Positions 21,618-35,974 are shown, numbered from the stretch's first letter. The stretch: 64,000 nt of DNA from Aphrocallistes beatrix (GCA_963281255.1 OY725493.1:805550-869549); one strand, 5' to 3'. The notes: generated by a model from the letters alone, not told the origin. Numbers and translations: made by a program.

Positions 21618-22152
21618 CAAGCGCGCTTCGCTTGCTTGCGCTGCGCAGCTGGCGGACACTTTGTGTCCGCCGAAGGCTCCCTTCGGTCGCCTGGAGTCAC
21701 ATTGGCTAATTATAAAGGAGACATCATCTCTAAATTTGTCCATCTTAGTTTTAAAATCGATATCACTCGAAAAATCACCAAATTTGTCCATTTTTAAAAT
21801 TTTGATGAGTAATGATGACGTCATAACAAAGTGATGAGTCGTCATTTTTTAATGATAGTTGCGTCATATGTGAGGCGTGTTAGTATACAGATTGTATTAA
21901 AATTTCAGCCTTCTATCTCCTATAATGGCTGAGTTATGCCCGAATAACTGTGTTGCTTAACTTTTAAAAATGTGACAATGACGTCATAATTCCATGATGA
22001 GTCGACATTTTGCTCTGAACTCAGAATTTACTGGAGCCGTAGCCAAAATACTCCCACATGCCAAAAATCAGCTTTCTGCGCCCGGCAGTTTCTTCAATCA
22101 ATTCGTTACAGATATATATACATATAGATTAATCGAGTTTTAATAGTAAGGA
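21618..22152 (-). mobile_element. Helitron-like non-autonomous element, nearly complete
   Basis: Minus-strand 5' end TCCTTACTATTAAAACTCG, 3' end ...GCGAAGCGCGCTTG. Base 21617 is A and base 22153 is T. The intron of NLR unit 1 lacks an insert at the matching place (catatggcaatagagaggcg), so the site shows insertion without target duplication. This insertion is independent of the one at 11278. Confidence 0.8.
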
Positions 22153-22310
22153 TAGAAAGGCGATAGTGAAATTTCAGTTGACAGACTGATAGTGCAGCTC
22201 GATTAAGTGACTCGTAGGACCTTTGTATAATTGCGTTTTATACTTTCTACATGTCAACCAATCAGATTTCGAGTTGAGGGAGTCGTGATTTTATCTGCAT
22301 TGAATTAGAT

Positions 22311-22930
22311 CTGTTGCATGAAAAAATCCCCCCACCATGGATATTCTAAAGCAGTGATTCTCAAAGTGGGCCGTAGAGCTCCCCAGGGGGCGCTGAAAGC
22401 TTGTTGGGGGGGCGCTATAATGTAAGGGGGCGGTGGGGGGGCGCTAATGTGTTTTGTTAGCAATACATCTACGATATTTGAACCTCAAAAAATGTGAATT
22501 CCAGAATATTGATGGTCAATCTTTGAAACAAATTTCAACATTCACTGTAGTTGTAAGAGCTAGAAAGTACAATAATCACACTGTCAATGGTTTCCCGTGA
22601 CTAATTAATACAATAATTACACTGTTGATGGCTTACGGATCATGAGTAAGGGCGGGGGCGGTGTCGACAGTAAAATCCTGATTAGGGGGCGGTGTGCTAA
22701 ATTAGTTTGAGAAACACTGTTCTAAAGTATGCCAATGCTTAGACATCCGCTTAGAAGCCTTAGCAAGCTCTGATCTAATATTATGCAATTTAGTTCCTAG
22801 TTCAGTTATAAAGATTCTTGCTTCGGCTATTAACACTCAACTCAATAATGTATACGGTGATCCTCGAAAGAGAATTGGATTTGGAATCAAAAGAGAACCA
22901 AATCAACATGTTTTGTGAAATATCATTCTG
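22311..22930 (+). repeat. interspersed repeat R4 (split by a hAT MITE)
   Basis: Shares gttgcatgaaa and the block gcttagaagccttagcaagc through tgtgaaatatcattctgtaa with 43668-43945. In the 43.7-kb copy the right part forms an inverted repeat (agaatgatatttcac against gtgaaatatcattct). Confidence 0.65.
22352..22719 (+). mobile_element. hAT-like MITE with perfect 8-bp target duplication
   Basis: Starts CAGTGATTCTCAAAGTGGG and ends TTTGAGAAACACTG. It is flanked by ttctaaag at 22344-22351 and 22720-22727. It is G-rich inside. Termini and duplication size fit hAT (Charlie-type) elements. Confidence 0.9.
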
Positions 22931-23096
22931 TAATTGGAAAAAAGGATACTTTAACTTGAATTTCTAGTGCAGAAATATCCAAGTGCACCTCCCCAGGATG
23001 CTTTTTTTATCAAAATGTCCAATAGGTCGGATAAGATTGAAACCGTAATTTTGCCAAATTCCATGTCATAATTTTTTATATATAACCAGTGGTGTT

Positions 23097-23564
23097 TTGG
23101 GGGTGCTGCACCCCCCCCCCCCCACCCTTTTTGCTCTCTTGAGTTTCAATTCTCTCTGATGAATCTACCTTGGGATTACTTACTCAATTTTACTCAATCT
23201 CAATAATTAAACATATAATTTATATCAATAGAATCTTGTTTTTAAAATCTTAAAGTTACTTCACATTTTAATATAATTCTTATCACATAGTCTCAATGAA
23301 GAAGAACACTATTTTATTGATTATTATTTTTCTAAAAAAATATTATAAACTATCTACTTGTAGAATCATCGTTTTTATGTATTAAAATAAAAACAATCAC
23401 CTTGTTATTAATTAGGAGTGAAAAATCCAAAAGTTACTATTCACTCTATAATAACAAGCTTAGTTTTTGTTCTAAACTAGTTGAAGATCATTAGACATTT
23501 GTCACCAGGTTTTGAACACATCAAAGTAGGAGCGCCCACTTCTTTTTTTTGCAAAGCACCACTG
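23097..23564 (+). mobile_element. hAT-like MITE with imperfect 8-bp flanks
   Basis: Ends CAGTGGTG and CACCACTG. Flanks are tatataac (23089-23096) and tgaataac (23565-23572), matching at six of eight positions. It contains a run of about 16 C at 23106-23121. Confidence 0.6.
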
Positions 23565-23936
23565 TGAATAACTATATATAAAATTTATCTGAAGGCAGTT
23601 TGATTTGAGTTTATTTAATTAACGAAATAGGATATTTTCGCTCGCTGGCGATCAACCAATTTAAACTTGTTTATATTGTTAACCGAAGACCGATGTTAAT
23701 TTTTAAGGGATTATTTCCATAATTTGTGGGGTGTAAATTAAGCAAAATTTCTTAGATTCTTTTCGCAAATTCGTATAGAAGAGTGGTCAATGGTGAATTG
23801 TAATAATTGCTACACATCGGCAGTGATCAATTTCAAATTTAACCATGGATAAATTATCTAAATGTTGGATCTCTCGATTCTCCTAAATAAATGTTTATTA
23901 ATGGCACAACAAAGTTTATGAACAGTATTTTCTTAG

Positions 23937-26900
23937 ATTGAAATGGCGACTATCGACGAAGAGGTAGAAGTTATCTACGAACTCTGTGAGCGATTAACGA
24001 AACAGGACATCGAGAAACTTCAAAGTGGCTTAAACATGCCTGCAGGGATTCGAGAGCAAATAGGAACTGACTCATTTGATTTCATTACAACACTAAAGGA
24101 CGATTGGGAGGACTTCAAACCAGGTAGATTCCACACATGCTTGCACGCGATAGGCAGAGCTGACTTGGTCCCGATTGCGAGTAGAATTCCATGGCTGTGC
24201 ATACCCCCTGAAAAGGATGTAGAGACAAGGACAACAAGGAATATTAGGACATTTATAGACCTTCTCAAAAACGAGCTAAATTCCAATAATTGGAAACTAA
24301 TCTTGCTATCTATTGGTGAGAGTGTAAAAGGAACAATAAACGTGAAAAGTGCGTTAAAAGTTTGCATTGAAAAAGGTTTATTAACTAATAACTTAGAAAA
24401 GTTTTGCTCAATTTTGCGTAAAATAAAACGTATTGATCTCGTTGATAAAGTTCTTCCATACGCCTCTATCTTTTCGGCAGTTAGTAACCAAGCATTGAAA
24501 AGGAATCTACTTTCACAATCATGTGAGAGAGTGTGCAGTGATAACATGTGGCAAACAATGCTAAGAATGTGTATTTTAAATCTGAATAAGGACGTTAGTA
24601 TGATCCTTGATGAGGCTACTGAATCCATAGACTCCATATTTGTGCCCCTAACTATCGTAAAGGTAAAACCGAGTAAGCAGAAAGAAGTAGAGGAGAGTAG
24701 TTTTAGCGAAATAGAATTCCTCAGAACGATGCACGAGAAGAAATCACACGAAACTCTTGATGTGATAGACTTTGAAGAAATCGTTCGCACCCATGATCCA
24801 TTATCTCCTGCACTGTGGTGCATGCTTGGAAACCCTGGAAGTGGAAAGTCTTTCCTCTGCAAGCATTTTGCTTATTTGTATGGGAGCACAGCACTACTTA
24901 ATTTCGATTATGTTTTATCCATTCCTTGTCGAAGCAGGGAATGGCATCAATTAGAGGAGACGAGACATGAAAAGAATCGGATTGTTACCTCAGAATTTGT
25001 ATCGACCTGGCTCCAACTCAGCATGTCGACTGGCGCCAATTGGAGCAAAGAACTCTCCGAGCATTTGGTCAGATCGGACGGAGAGGGACTCTTCATCATA
25101 ATGGACGGGGCTGACGAGTTCACCCGGAGTGTCCCATTCGAAAACACCTTACTCTGCAAATTGCTAGAGCGACAGTTCCTAATACGTAGCACAATCCTGT
25201 TAACGAGTCGACCTAGCGCGTGGTACGATTTCAAATACACGTACGGCGCCCAATTCCATATCGATTCAAACTTCCAAGTGTTAGGCTTTTCCCCCGCCAA
25301 CCGAGACTTGTACTTCCAAAAGCGCATCGAGACCATTTCCAAACTAAATGATGTTCACGAAATGTTCCAACGTCACGATGAAATCAAACAACTGTCCCTG
25401 GTGCCCGTGAACGCCAGTTTACTCAGCTCTCTCTTCAACGCGACTGAATCCATCCTCACTCAGACACTGTCACACCTCTACACACAATTGATAGTATATA
25501 TCGTCAGACGGCAGTTGTCACGAATGGAACTGAAGGAACAAAGCAAAATACTCGTCATGTCCGAATTCCACCCGGCCATTCGAGACTGCATTAATATCAT
25601 TGGATTTGAGGCTAATCAGGGAATATTCGAACGTAAACTCACCTCAGAAAAGAACATCTCCCTCACGATTGACGATAAGGTGTATGACAGTGAGCGTCTC
25701 GGTTTAATGCAAGTCCACATGAAAGTAGTGAGGTTTGGCGTGCGTGTGAAGGTGTGGACTTTCCAACACCTGACCATTCAAGAGTACATGGCGGCAGTTT
25801 CCATTTGTAACAATTCGTGGACAAATCAATGTTTTATACTCCGTTACCTAACATCCTCTGTTCAATACTTGTCCATGTATAAAATGGTAATTCGCTTCAT
25901 GAGTGGGATCTTAAGACAGGACGCAGGACGCATGACTCCCATTCTGTGTCGCCATACTCTCCCGAAACCCCTGTCACTCCTTGACGCACCTATGTATTCT
26001 CAGCTGTATTACGAGACATCCCTTGTTGATATGTCCGATTGGAGGGAATTCACTCAATCCTACCTTCTTCTCACCACAGTGATTAGTGAAACGAACTCAC
26101 CTTCCATTGATGAGCACTTTGCATATTTCAAAAGAGAGTTTGCCTATCCTCTCTATTTATATTTCCATTCTACAATATCTCCGAATGAGTGGCATTGCTT
26201 TCTTCAGTCACTGAGTCATATTCGTGAGTATAAAATCATTCATTTCCAATCTGACTATGTTACCTCAGTGCAGTTCCAATATTTCTTAAGTCAGATCCAC
26301 TCCTGTTCCATCCAGTGCCTTTCACTGCAGTTTGTTGAGGAAAAGTTTAATATAATATATCCCTACACTAGCATTCTCTCCTCTGCCACTCTGCCACCTA
26401 ACACCAGGATTAGTATCCAATTTGTCGAATGTAACTTGACGCCTCTCGGACCTTCTCAAAGTGTACTTCCATCAACTAATCAATTTGCTGGAAATTTGAA
26501 TATATACCAATCCATTATTGATGAAAAAACATTTAACTCACTGATCAATCAATTCTTTTTATTAGAAAATTTCTCTTACAGCCCCAAGACAAAAGAATCT
26601 GATTCGATAAAACAGGTTGTAAGAATCCAAAATTTAACAAGTGCCCATTCGCTCCATGGAATCTACATTGATGATCCTAATTTTTTCATCGAATTGCCAT
26701 TGGGTTGCACCTTATCATCCACCTCCTCGCTCAAAGAGTTGAAATGGGCAATAAAAGAAGATTCATACAATGTCCTACCCTTTCTAAACCACGTCAGCTC
26801 TCTCACATACCTGCAGCTATCTTCCACTTCCGAATTACCCACCAATAACCGCATGGAATTACTCACTGAATTAATTTCAACAAATAAAGATTCTTTAAAG

Positions 26901-27347
26901 CAGATCGATCTCGACGAATTGCACAGAATAGGGTTCCATAGCTGGAGTATTTTCCTAGATTGCATTGCATCATGTTCTAATCTTATGACGTTAAAACTAT
27001 CGGATACAAATTTCAGTCATGATGACGTCAGTTGCTGGTACAGCACTATCTCAGCTCTTGAGTCACTCGTTTTCTTGTCACTCGTCGCTATTCCTCTACA
27101 AGACTCAGGCATGATGGTGCTATGTGGTAGTCTAGTTCATCACTCTGCTTTAAGGTGGTTACGGGTATATCGGTGCGAACTCAGTTCTGCCTCGTGTCAC
27201 ACTCTCAGCTGTCTTATACAGATACTACCGAAGATAAGAAAAATTGAACTTTACAATCTAGAACTCTCCGTTCCAGATTCCGAACCACTCCAACGCCTCA
27301 TACAGACAGCAGAGAAGTACTCTGTCGAGATTCAATTTCTTGATTAA
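23937..27347 (+). CDS. NLR-type receptor 2: two DED-like domains, NACHT, LRR
   Basis: A single exon of 1134 codons from ATG 23943, with acceptor AG at 23935-23936 and an open phase-0 lead. The domain order is the same as receptor 1: DED-like (1-90), DED-like (about 100-185), NACHT with P-loop GNPGSGKS (296-303) and Walker B IIMDGADEF, FQHLTIQEYMAA near 609, and LRRs from about 760. The offset to receptor 1 is 11,628 bp at both start and stop, so there is no net length change. Near-identical blocks (residues 1-90, about 356-710, about 993-1105) alternate with diverged ones (about 91-355 and 711-992, the second including most LRRs). Diverged LRRs suggest different ligand specificity, an inference. 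Confidence 0.9.
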   Translation: MEMATIDEEVEVIYELCERLTKQDIEKLQSGLNMPAGIREQIGTDSFDFITTLKDDWEDFKPGRFHTCLHAIGRADLVPIASRIPWLCIPPEKDVETRTTRNIRTFIDLLKNELNSNNWKLILLSIGESVKGTINVKSALKVCIEKGLLTNNLEKFCSILRKIKRIDLVDKVLPYASIFSAVSNQALKRNLLSQSCERVCSDNMWQTMLRMCILNLNKDVSMILDEATESIDSIFVPLTIVKVKPSKQKEVEESSFSEIEFLRTMHEKKSHETLDVIDFEEIVRTHDPLSPALWCMLGNPGSGKSFLCKHFAYLYGSTALLNFDYVLSIPCRSREWHQLEETRHEKNRIVTSEFVSTWLQLSMSTGANWSKELSEHLVRSDGEGLFIIMDGADEFTRSVPFENTLLCKLLERQFLIRSTILLTSRPSAWYDFKYTYGAQFHIDSNFQVLGFSPANRDLYFQKRIETISKLNDVHEMFQRHDEIKQLSLVPVNASLLSSLFNATESILTQTLSHLYTQLIVYIVRRQLSRMELKEQSKILVMSEFHPAIRDCINIIGFEANQGIFERKLTSEKNISLTIDDKVYDSERLGLMQVHMKVVRFGVRVKVWTFQHLTIQEYMAAVSICNNSWTNQCFILRYLTSSVQYLSMYKMVIRFMSGILRQDAGRMTPILCRHTLPKPLSLLDAPMYSQLYYETSLVDMSDWREFTQSYLLLTTVISETNSPSIDEHFAYFKREFAYPLYLYFHSTISPNEWHCFLQSLSHIREYKIIHFQSDYVTSVQFQYFLSQIHSCSIQCLSLQFVEEKFNIIYPYTSILSSATLPPNTRISIQFVECNLTPLGPSQSVLPSTNQFAGNLNIYQSIIDEKTFNSLINQFFLLENFSYSPKTKESDSIKQVVRIQNLTSAHSLHGIYIDDPNFFIELPLGCTLSSTSSLKELKWAIKEDSYNVLPFLNHVSSLTYLQLSSTSELPTNNRMELLTELISTNKDSLKQIDLDELHRIGFHSWSIFLDCIASCSNLMTLKLSDTNFSHDDVSCWYSTISALESLVFLSLVAIPLQDSGMMVLCGSLVHHSALRWLRVYRCELSSASCHTLSCLIQILPKIRKIELYNLELSVPDSEPLQRLIQTAEKYSVEIQFLD

Positions 27348-28825
27348 ACTCAGAAAGGTTAGTTTACTTTATTTAATTATTTTGTTTTCAATTTCATTTG
27401 AATTAATATTGCTTAGTTACTAAATAAGGAATTTAGACATTTCGTCCTTAATCGTACAACTGTTAGCTGCGAACAATTTGTGTTCGCAGATTCGCCCTGC
27501 AGGATCCTGGGAATGTAAACAAATTCAGAGGCCCTACAGGTGAAAAATATTTAACACTTTCAAAAATCCGTTTCAAATCTAATATTTTAAAACCTCTAGA
27601 AAATTGAGGAGCAGAGATAGGTGAGGTAACATTTATCACATTTATCTTAAGTTCTCCAGAGTCAACTTAAGTTGTAAAATCTAGTTAGAACGTTAAAAAT
27701 GACTCAAATAATCGCGATGTATATAAATCTCCAAATAAAAGAGAAATTAAGTGCAATTATTTGCTCATTCGAGACTAAAAAATAGCTGTATTTCCATATG
27801 TAAACATATAAGATTAAGATATAAACATTTTCCTGGGGGGCTTGCTCCCCCTCTTGAGAAATGTATAGCCACGCCCCTGGTCTACAAACAAATTGAATAA
27901 CTATTATTTGCCCATATCTTCGAATGTCTGTTCATGTAACCATGAGATAATTTTTTTAAATCAGTAAAACCTCCATAAGTGCGGGAGTTTAGGACGATAA
28001 AAATTTAAAAATTTACCTACTCCCCCATTCCCCTTATGACAATAGTCACAATATATTTAGCCTAAATGATTTAAATAAATCAAAATATATAGTATATTCG
28101 TTCGAAGTCATTTGGTCATTCTTGGGTCAAGAATACATCCATTTCGTTCATTTTCTGACTTTTAAAAATATTGTCAACCTAAATGCTCTGAAAATTATTT
28201 TCTAGTTCAATTCAGCTCAATTTAAGACTCAAACTTCTAAAAACTGCTAATTGTGTCCGAATTGTGAATGGAGAAATAATTTCTGAAATTTTTAACTCCC
28301 CCATTCCTCACTTTCCCACTTATATAGGTTCATTTGTATATTGAAACGAATAAAGATTGCCCCACATAAAGAGGTCTCCCTTTTATAGAGACACTATATA
28401 AGAGGTTCTATTGTAGAAACTGGGATTTATCGTAAACAAGCCCGCTTCGCTTGCTTGCGTATAAATACAGCCCCCCCCGGTACCCACACTGGCGCCAATT
28501 ATATAGTTTTAATAGTAAGGCTATTGTATTAAATCTTGAGTTTATCATTTTTTGTTAATTCACAGGTCTCAACCATCCTAGTTTCACACTTCATTCTTCA
28601 ACACACATATTCTAACATCTATCTACCCACAGATTGAATTTATTATCCCTCTCTTCACACCTTTATTTACTATACTGAATATTACTGTAGAAATTGTTTT
28701 TACTGATGAATTGTGTTACTTTTTTTATTTCATTTTGCTATTTATAGAACTGTAAAACTTGAACTCTCATAAGTGCGAATACAGATAAGACATCTTTTAA
28801 CTTCAGCTATTAGAGGTGCACTTTT

Positions 28826-28950
28826 TAGTGCAGCTCCTAGTATAGGAGATGTCCTATGTTATGATCGGTGTGTAACGTCCGTACGTCCGTCTGCTCGCTC
28901 CTGGAAATTCTATTGTACAAAATTGCGCCAAATTTGGTACATACATTCCT
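28826..28950 (+). repeat. repeat R5 copy
   Basis: Starts tagtgcagctcctagtatag and contains cgtccgtctgctcgctcctg, as at 16724-16840. Confidence 0.6.
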
Positions 28951-29065
28951 CATATGGTGGAGATTTGGAGATTTGTGTTCATCCATGGTACCGGTAATAG
29001 AGGTAGTAAAACCGTCATCATACAGCAGTTCTATAAGTTTTGGGATAACATACTTCAACTTTCTG

Positions 29066-29236
29066 GGACATACCTAATTTACGGAACTTGACGGAACGGT
29101 TCCGGAATTTTAAATACCTATTTTACGGAATATCCCATCCCGGATATTGTAAATGCCTAATTTACGGAATGTTCCGTAAATTAGGTATTCAGATTTCCCG
29201 GAATGGTTCCGTTCCATCCCTAAATTAGGTATGTCC
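29066..29236 (+). mobile_element. palindromic MITE upstream of PSMC2
   Basis: The ends GGACATACCTAATTT and AAATTAGGTATGTCC are inverse copies, and the middle is itself palindromic (ttacggaatgttccgtaa). It is flanked by a perfect 8-bp repeat, actttctg (29058-29065 and 29237-29244). Its right end is about 270 bp before the PSMC2 ATG. Related sequence appears near 52960-53060. Confidence 0.85.
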
Positions 29237-29509
29237 ACTTTCTGGATACAAGTTAGAAGTACATAGACCCTCGGACATATAATTAGGATGTCACTTGACA
29301 GGACCGTCGAGATTTAAGAGAGGCCCTTGTCCTTGATTAAATTGCAAAACCGATGCATCATATACTATATACAACTTCTAAATTCCCGGAACTTGAAGCC
29401 CGGGTGGAAACATGCTCCTCCCTCTCTCGACTCTACGTTGGATGCGGGCACCGTATTAATTAATAGTGATGAATTGTCTATAATTAGTATCGTTAAGCCA
29501 TTAGTAGCC

Positions 29510-32655
<3,146 letters not shown>

Positions 32656-34490
32656 GATTGAGTAGTGTTGAGTGTAGTTTGATGTTACTGATGATTATTG
32701 ATGAAGGAATTAATGTGAAGATGAGATACACTAGATAATGGGCAGCTTTACTAACCAGTTTATTGTAGGGAATTCATGGATTATGGTTGTTGAAATATTT
32801 CCCTTTCAGAAAGCTTAGTTTTAAAATTACTTGAGGAGACTATTCCGTTCTGTTTTAATTAGAATCAGTACATTACTTTTATCCATGGTCCACAGAACAT
32901 ATCAGGTTCCACAGATCCAGGAATTTCGGATTTCGGCTAATGGGAGGATCCACAGAGTGAAGAACTGTAATAGGTCCACGACTAAAAATGTTTATAATCG
33001 CTCGATTCTTTTCAAGATTTAAAGAGGATTTGCGGACGTATTTTTACCGTATCTCGGAATATTTGGGGCTAAAATGGTCTCCAGCGATTTGTAACAATAT
33101 ATACGCTTGATTTGTACAAACTGCATTCTGGAAACAATAATCCCAATTTAGAACAACTGTATTGGGTAGTTTGGGTTGTAAGAAGCTACCAGTATTCTGT
33201 TTTCCGAATCAAGTGCGATCCCCCTTGGTCTAATGAACTCTCCCCTTCCATCGCCTTGTCTCCCAAACTTGTGTATCATGTGTCCCCTCCCTGAAAAGAT
33301 AGCCACGCAGTGAACAGACCAGTCTGACAGAATTATGTTATTCTGTGGATATCAAAGTTTGCTATGCATATTATGCATAGCAACTCTAGAAAAGTAAAAA
33401 TGCATTAATATTAGCGATACTTATTTGCTGACTCTAGGAGTAGAATTTCTTGACTACAAGAACACTATTTGGATCAAAAATAGTTAGAAAATCTATAGAA
33501 ATGGCTACATACATGTAGCATTCATAATTTTGACTACACACCATTCCGGCATTGCACCATCTACCACTTGGGTGCTTATTTCCGCATATTTATACTGTCT
33601 TTCCAGCATAATTCTACATGATTCTAGTGCAGTATGTCTGTCTCCATTATAATTTGGCTTCATCACGATACGACATCGCCAGTCAACTATATTATGGAGA
33701 GAAGCACTCTCATTTCAACGAACTTCTTAATTTTGCATCTGACACGAGTCATTGAACTCAAGCTCTGGTCTATCCTATTCTATCAGGATTTGGATTTAGG
33801 CTAATTTCTGTTGATAATTGTTCCTTATCGTGCTATGTATATAAAACAAACAAAATGGACTGTAAATCCTTGCTAGAAATTCCTCAGAATGTTTAAAATT
33901 GAGTTCTCATACCTGACCGTTAATAACAGCTGATTATGTTCTATCCAAGACGGTCATGAAGATACACACTAATCCATGGTCCATGGTGTTTAAATTTGAT
34001 AAAAACCAACATACCACATTACAAGTCCTCTTATCATCTCTAAGTCAGATGTAAGAGAGGTTTTAGATGTATGGCAATTTAAACTAAATACTTGAGAATC
34101 ATTTATAGTCCTTGGTACAGTATAGTCAGTGGTGTATCTGGCCTTCTGAAACGAAGGGGAGCAAAGGAGGGACATACCAAAAATCTGGGAGGGCTACTCC
34201 CCCCTTGAACCCCCTGAGTACATTTTGTCCGTCTAGGCCAGAATATACTCAGGGAGATCCCTCTTGTGTTGTTTAAATGTCAAATTTTAATTTCTAGCTT
34301 TTAGAATTTTTCAAAATTGGCTAAATGGAGAATATAAACTCTAGAAGCTGGAGAGTGATGAAGTGAAACGTTCTTAACCAATCATAAGAACTACTTTTTA
34401 TGCATAATATTGTGAAATCCGAGAAATATGCTTAATTTGTACATTAAATCTTGAAATATTCGCCTTAAACTTGCCTACAGTCTTCTGTTG
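32656..34490. other. intergenic region after PSMC2
   Basis: No supported gene or full transposon in 1.8 kb. A short perfect palindrome around 33358-33384 (ttgctatgcat..atgcatagcaa) is the only structure seen. The short ORFs at 32831, 33112 and 33990 lack family features. Confidence 0.55.
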
Positions 34491-34558
34491 AGGTAAGTGC
34501 ATGTGGCAATACCCACCGAATCTAATTAGTTTTAATCCTACTCTCTCCGATGAATTAG

Positions 34559-34789
34559 AAGTTTGTAAACTCTACAAAAAGAATGGAACTCTCGAAGGAA
34601 GATAGACAGTATTTGAGGAATGTATTATTGAAACTCAAACCCAGCCAGATCAGACAGTTACCTAATCACGAAGTGCTCCTGTATGAGAGAAGGCGAGAGC
34701 AGAAGAGAATCACTACTCAGCTCTGCAGAAAGAAAAAGAAGAATCGGGACCTCGCTCTAACTCTGAGAGGAGCCATACCAATAGGTTGA
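34559..34789 (+). CDS. hypothetical small basic protein (possible last exon)
   Basis: From ATG 34583 there are 68 codons. A possible acceptor (gaattag) ends at 34558 with eight open codons before the ATG, and a good donor GTAAGT lies at 34491, so a 68-bp intron is plausible and the gene may extend upstream. The protein is strongly basic, with a run RRREQKRITTQLCRKKKKNR in its centre resembling a nuclear or RNA-binding basic helix. I do not recognise the family. Codon use is less AT-rich than the flanks, which favours a real gene, but the evidence is modest. Confidence 0.45.
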   Translation, partial: KFVNSTKRMELSKEDRQYLRNVLLKLKPSQIRQLPNHEVLLYERRREQKRITTQLCRKKKKNRDLALTLRGAIPIG

Positions 34790-35974
34790 GACCCCATTTT
34801 CTCTCTCAGGCATAAAACAAGATGGAAAAAGCTGTAACTGCAAGCAGGCAGCAGCATTTAGATATTTTCTCGCCCATTGTCCGCTGAAGCTCAGTTCAGG
34901 ACTGATGATCATTTTGCTGTATATTTAGCTTTTGTACGCATACGTATATGAACCATGTATCTCTAATCAATCCCTTTCTAATAACTAACAAGCGCGCTTC
35001 ACTTGCTTGCGCTGTGCGGCTGGCGGACACTGTGTACGCCGGAGGCGCCCTTTGGGCGCCTGGGGTCACATTGATTAATTATAAGGTAAATAGCATCTCT
35101 AAATATGTCTGTCTTACTGTTATTATTGATATCGCTCGAAAAATCACCAAATTTGTCAATTTTTAAAATTTTGATGAGTAATGATGACGTCATAACAGAG
35201 TGATGAGTCATCATTTTTTGATGATAGTTGCATCATATGTGATATATATTAATATACACATTCTATTAAAATTTGAGCCTTCTGTAACCTAAAATGGCTG
35301 AGTTATGGTCGATAAACTAAAATTTCTAATTATTTAAAAAAAGTGACAGTGACGTCATAATTCCATGATGATTCGACATTTTGGTCTGAGCTCAGAACTT
35401 ACTGGAGCCATAGCCAAAAGACTCCCACATGCCAAAAATCAGCTTTGTGTGCCTGGCAGTTTATCAATTCGTTAAAGCTGTTGTAATGTAGTCAAGTGCA
35501 TCACTGGCTCACAGCATAAAATTCCGTCTCCTGAAGCATTATTTCAGTAAGTTTTGTTCAAAGCGTTGGGAATAGTTTAAAGAGCATATCTTGACATAAA
35601 TGCATCAACACCCGTGGATCATTAGTTAGATGCAATCCCTGATGAGTCATGTTACATCCTCATTGAGGTTTGATAGTGCAGGAATGCAATGTTCAAATCT
35701 GCTTACATCCCAAGTCAAGATCAAAATATATTGCCATCAAGTTTAGTGCTAATTTGTATGATGAATGGTTTGCTGGAAGAACTGTTTGTATCTCTGTTTT
35801 GTGAACTTTTCCATGTGTGTTGTTTGCAGAACATTCCACCTGCTAGCTGAGATGGCAAAATTAATTCGTTTTGCTAACACTTTAAATTTTAGAACATTTG
35901 TGTAAGATATCTGCACATGAAACTTGATTTGTAAGATGCTAAGCTATGCAGTGTTGTAATCTAGTTTTCATAGA
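34790..35974. other. intergenic region before HAGH
   Basis: Dominated by a Helitron-like copy (34989-35478). The remaining 500 bp before the HAGH start are AT-rich and show no gene. Confidence 0.6.
34989..35478 (-). mobile_element. Helitron-like element, 5' end missing
   Basis: The hairpin-bearing end starts at 34989 with A before it (CAAGCGCGCTTCACTTGCTT). The stems GGCGGACAC/GTGTACGCC and GGCGCCC/GGGCGCC are present. The body matches the other copies until tttatcaattcgttaaagc, where the terminal TTAAAA part is missing. Confidence 0.7.

Larger units (their letters stand above)
21454..23936. other. intron of NLR unit 2 with four repeat insertions
   Basis: The start (to about 21615) and the last 140 bp are conserved with unit 1. 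Between them lie a Helitron-like copy (21618-22152), repeat R4 (22311-22930) split by a hAT MITE (22352-22719), and a second hAT-like element (23097-23564). No coding region is seen. Confidence 0.65.
27348..29509. other. intergenic region between NLR 2 and PSMC2
   Basis: The first 170 bp are conserved with the NLR 1 3' flank and include the Helitron subfamily B hairpin end (27463-27510). Then follow a transposon end resembling CAGGGGCGTGGCTATAC (27864-27881, minus), a mini Helitron-like copy (about 28438-28523), repeat R5 (28826-28950) and a palindromic MITE (29066-29236). No gene is supported. The ORFs at 28773 and 28868 lie in repeat R5. Confidence 0.6.

Noticed and set aside
24020-24862. 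280-codon minus-strand ORF inside NLR 2
   Set aside because: Antisense to conserved NLR coding sequence, and the corresponding frame in the paralogue is broken.
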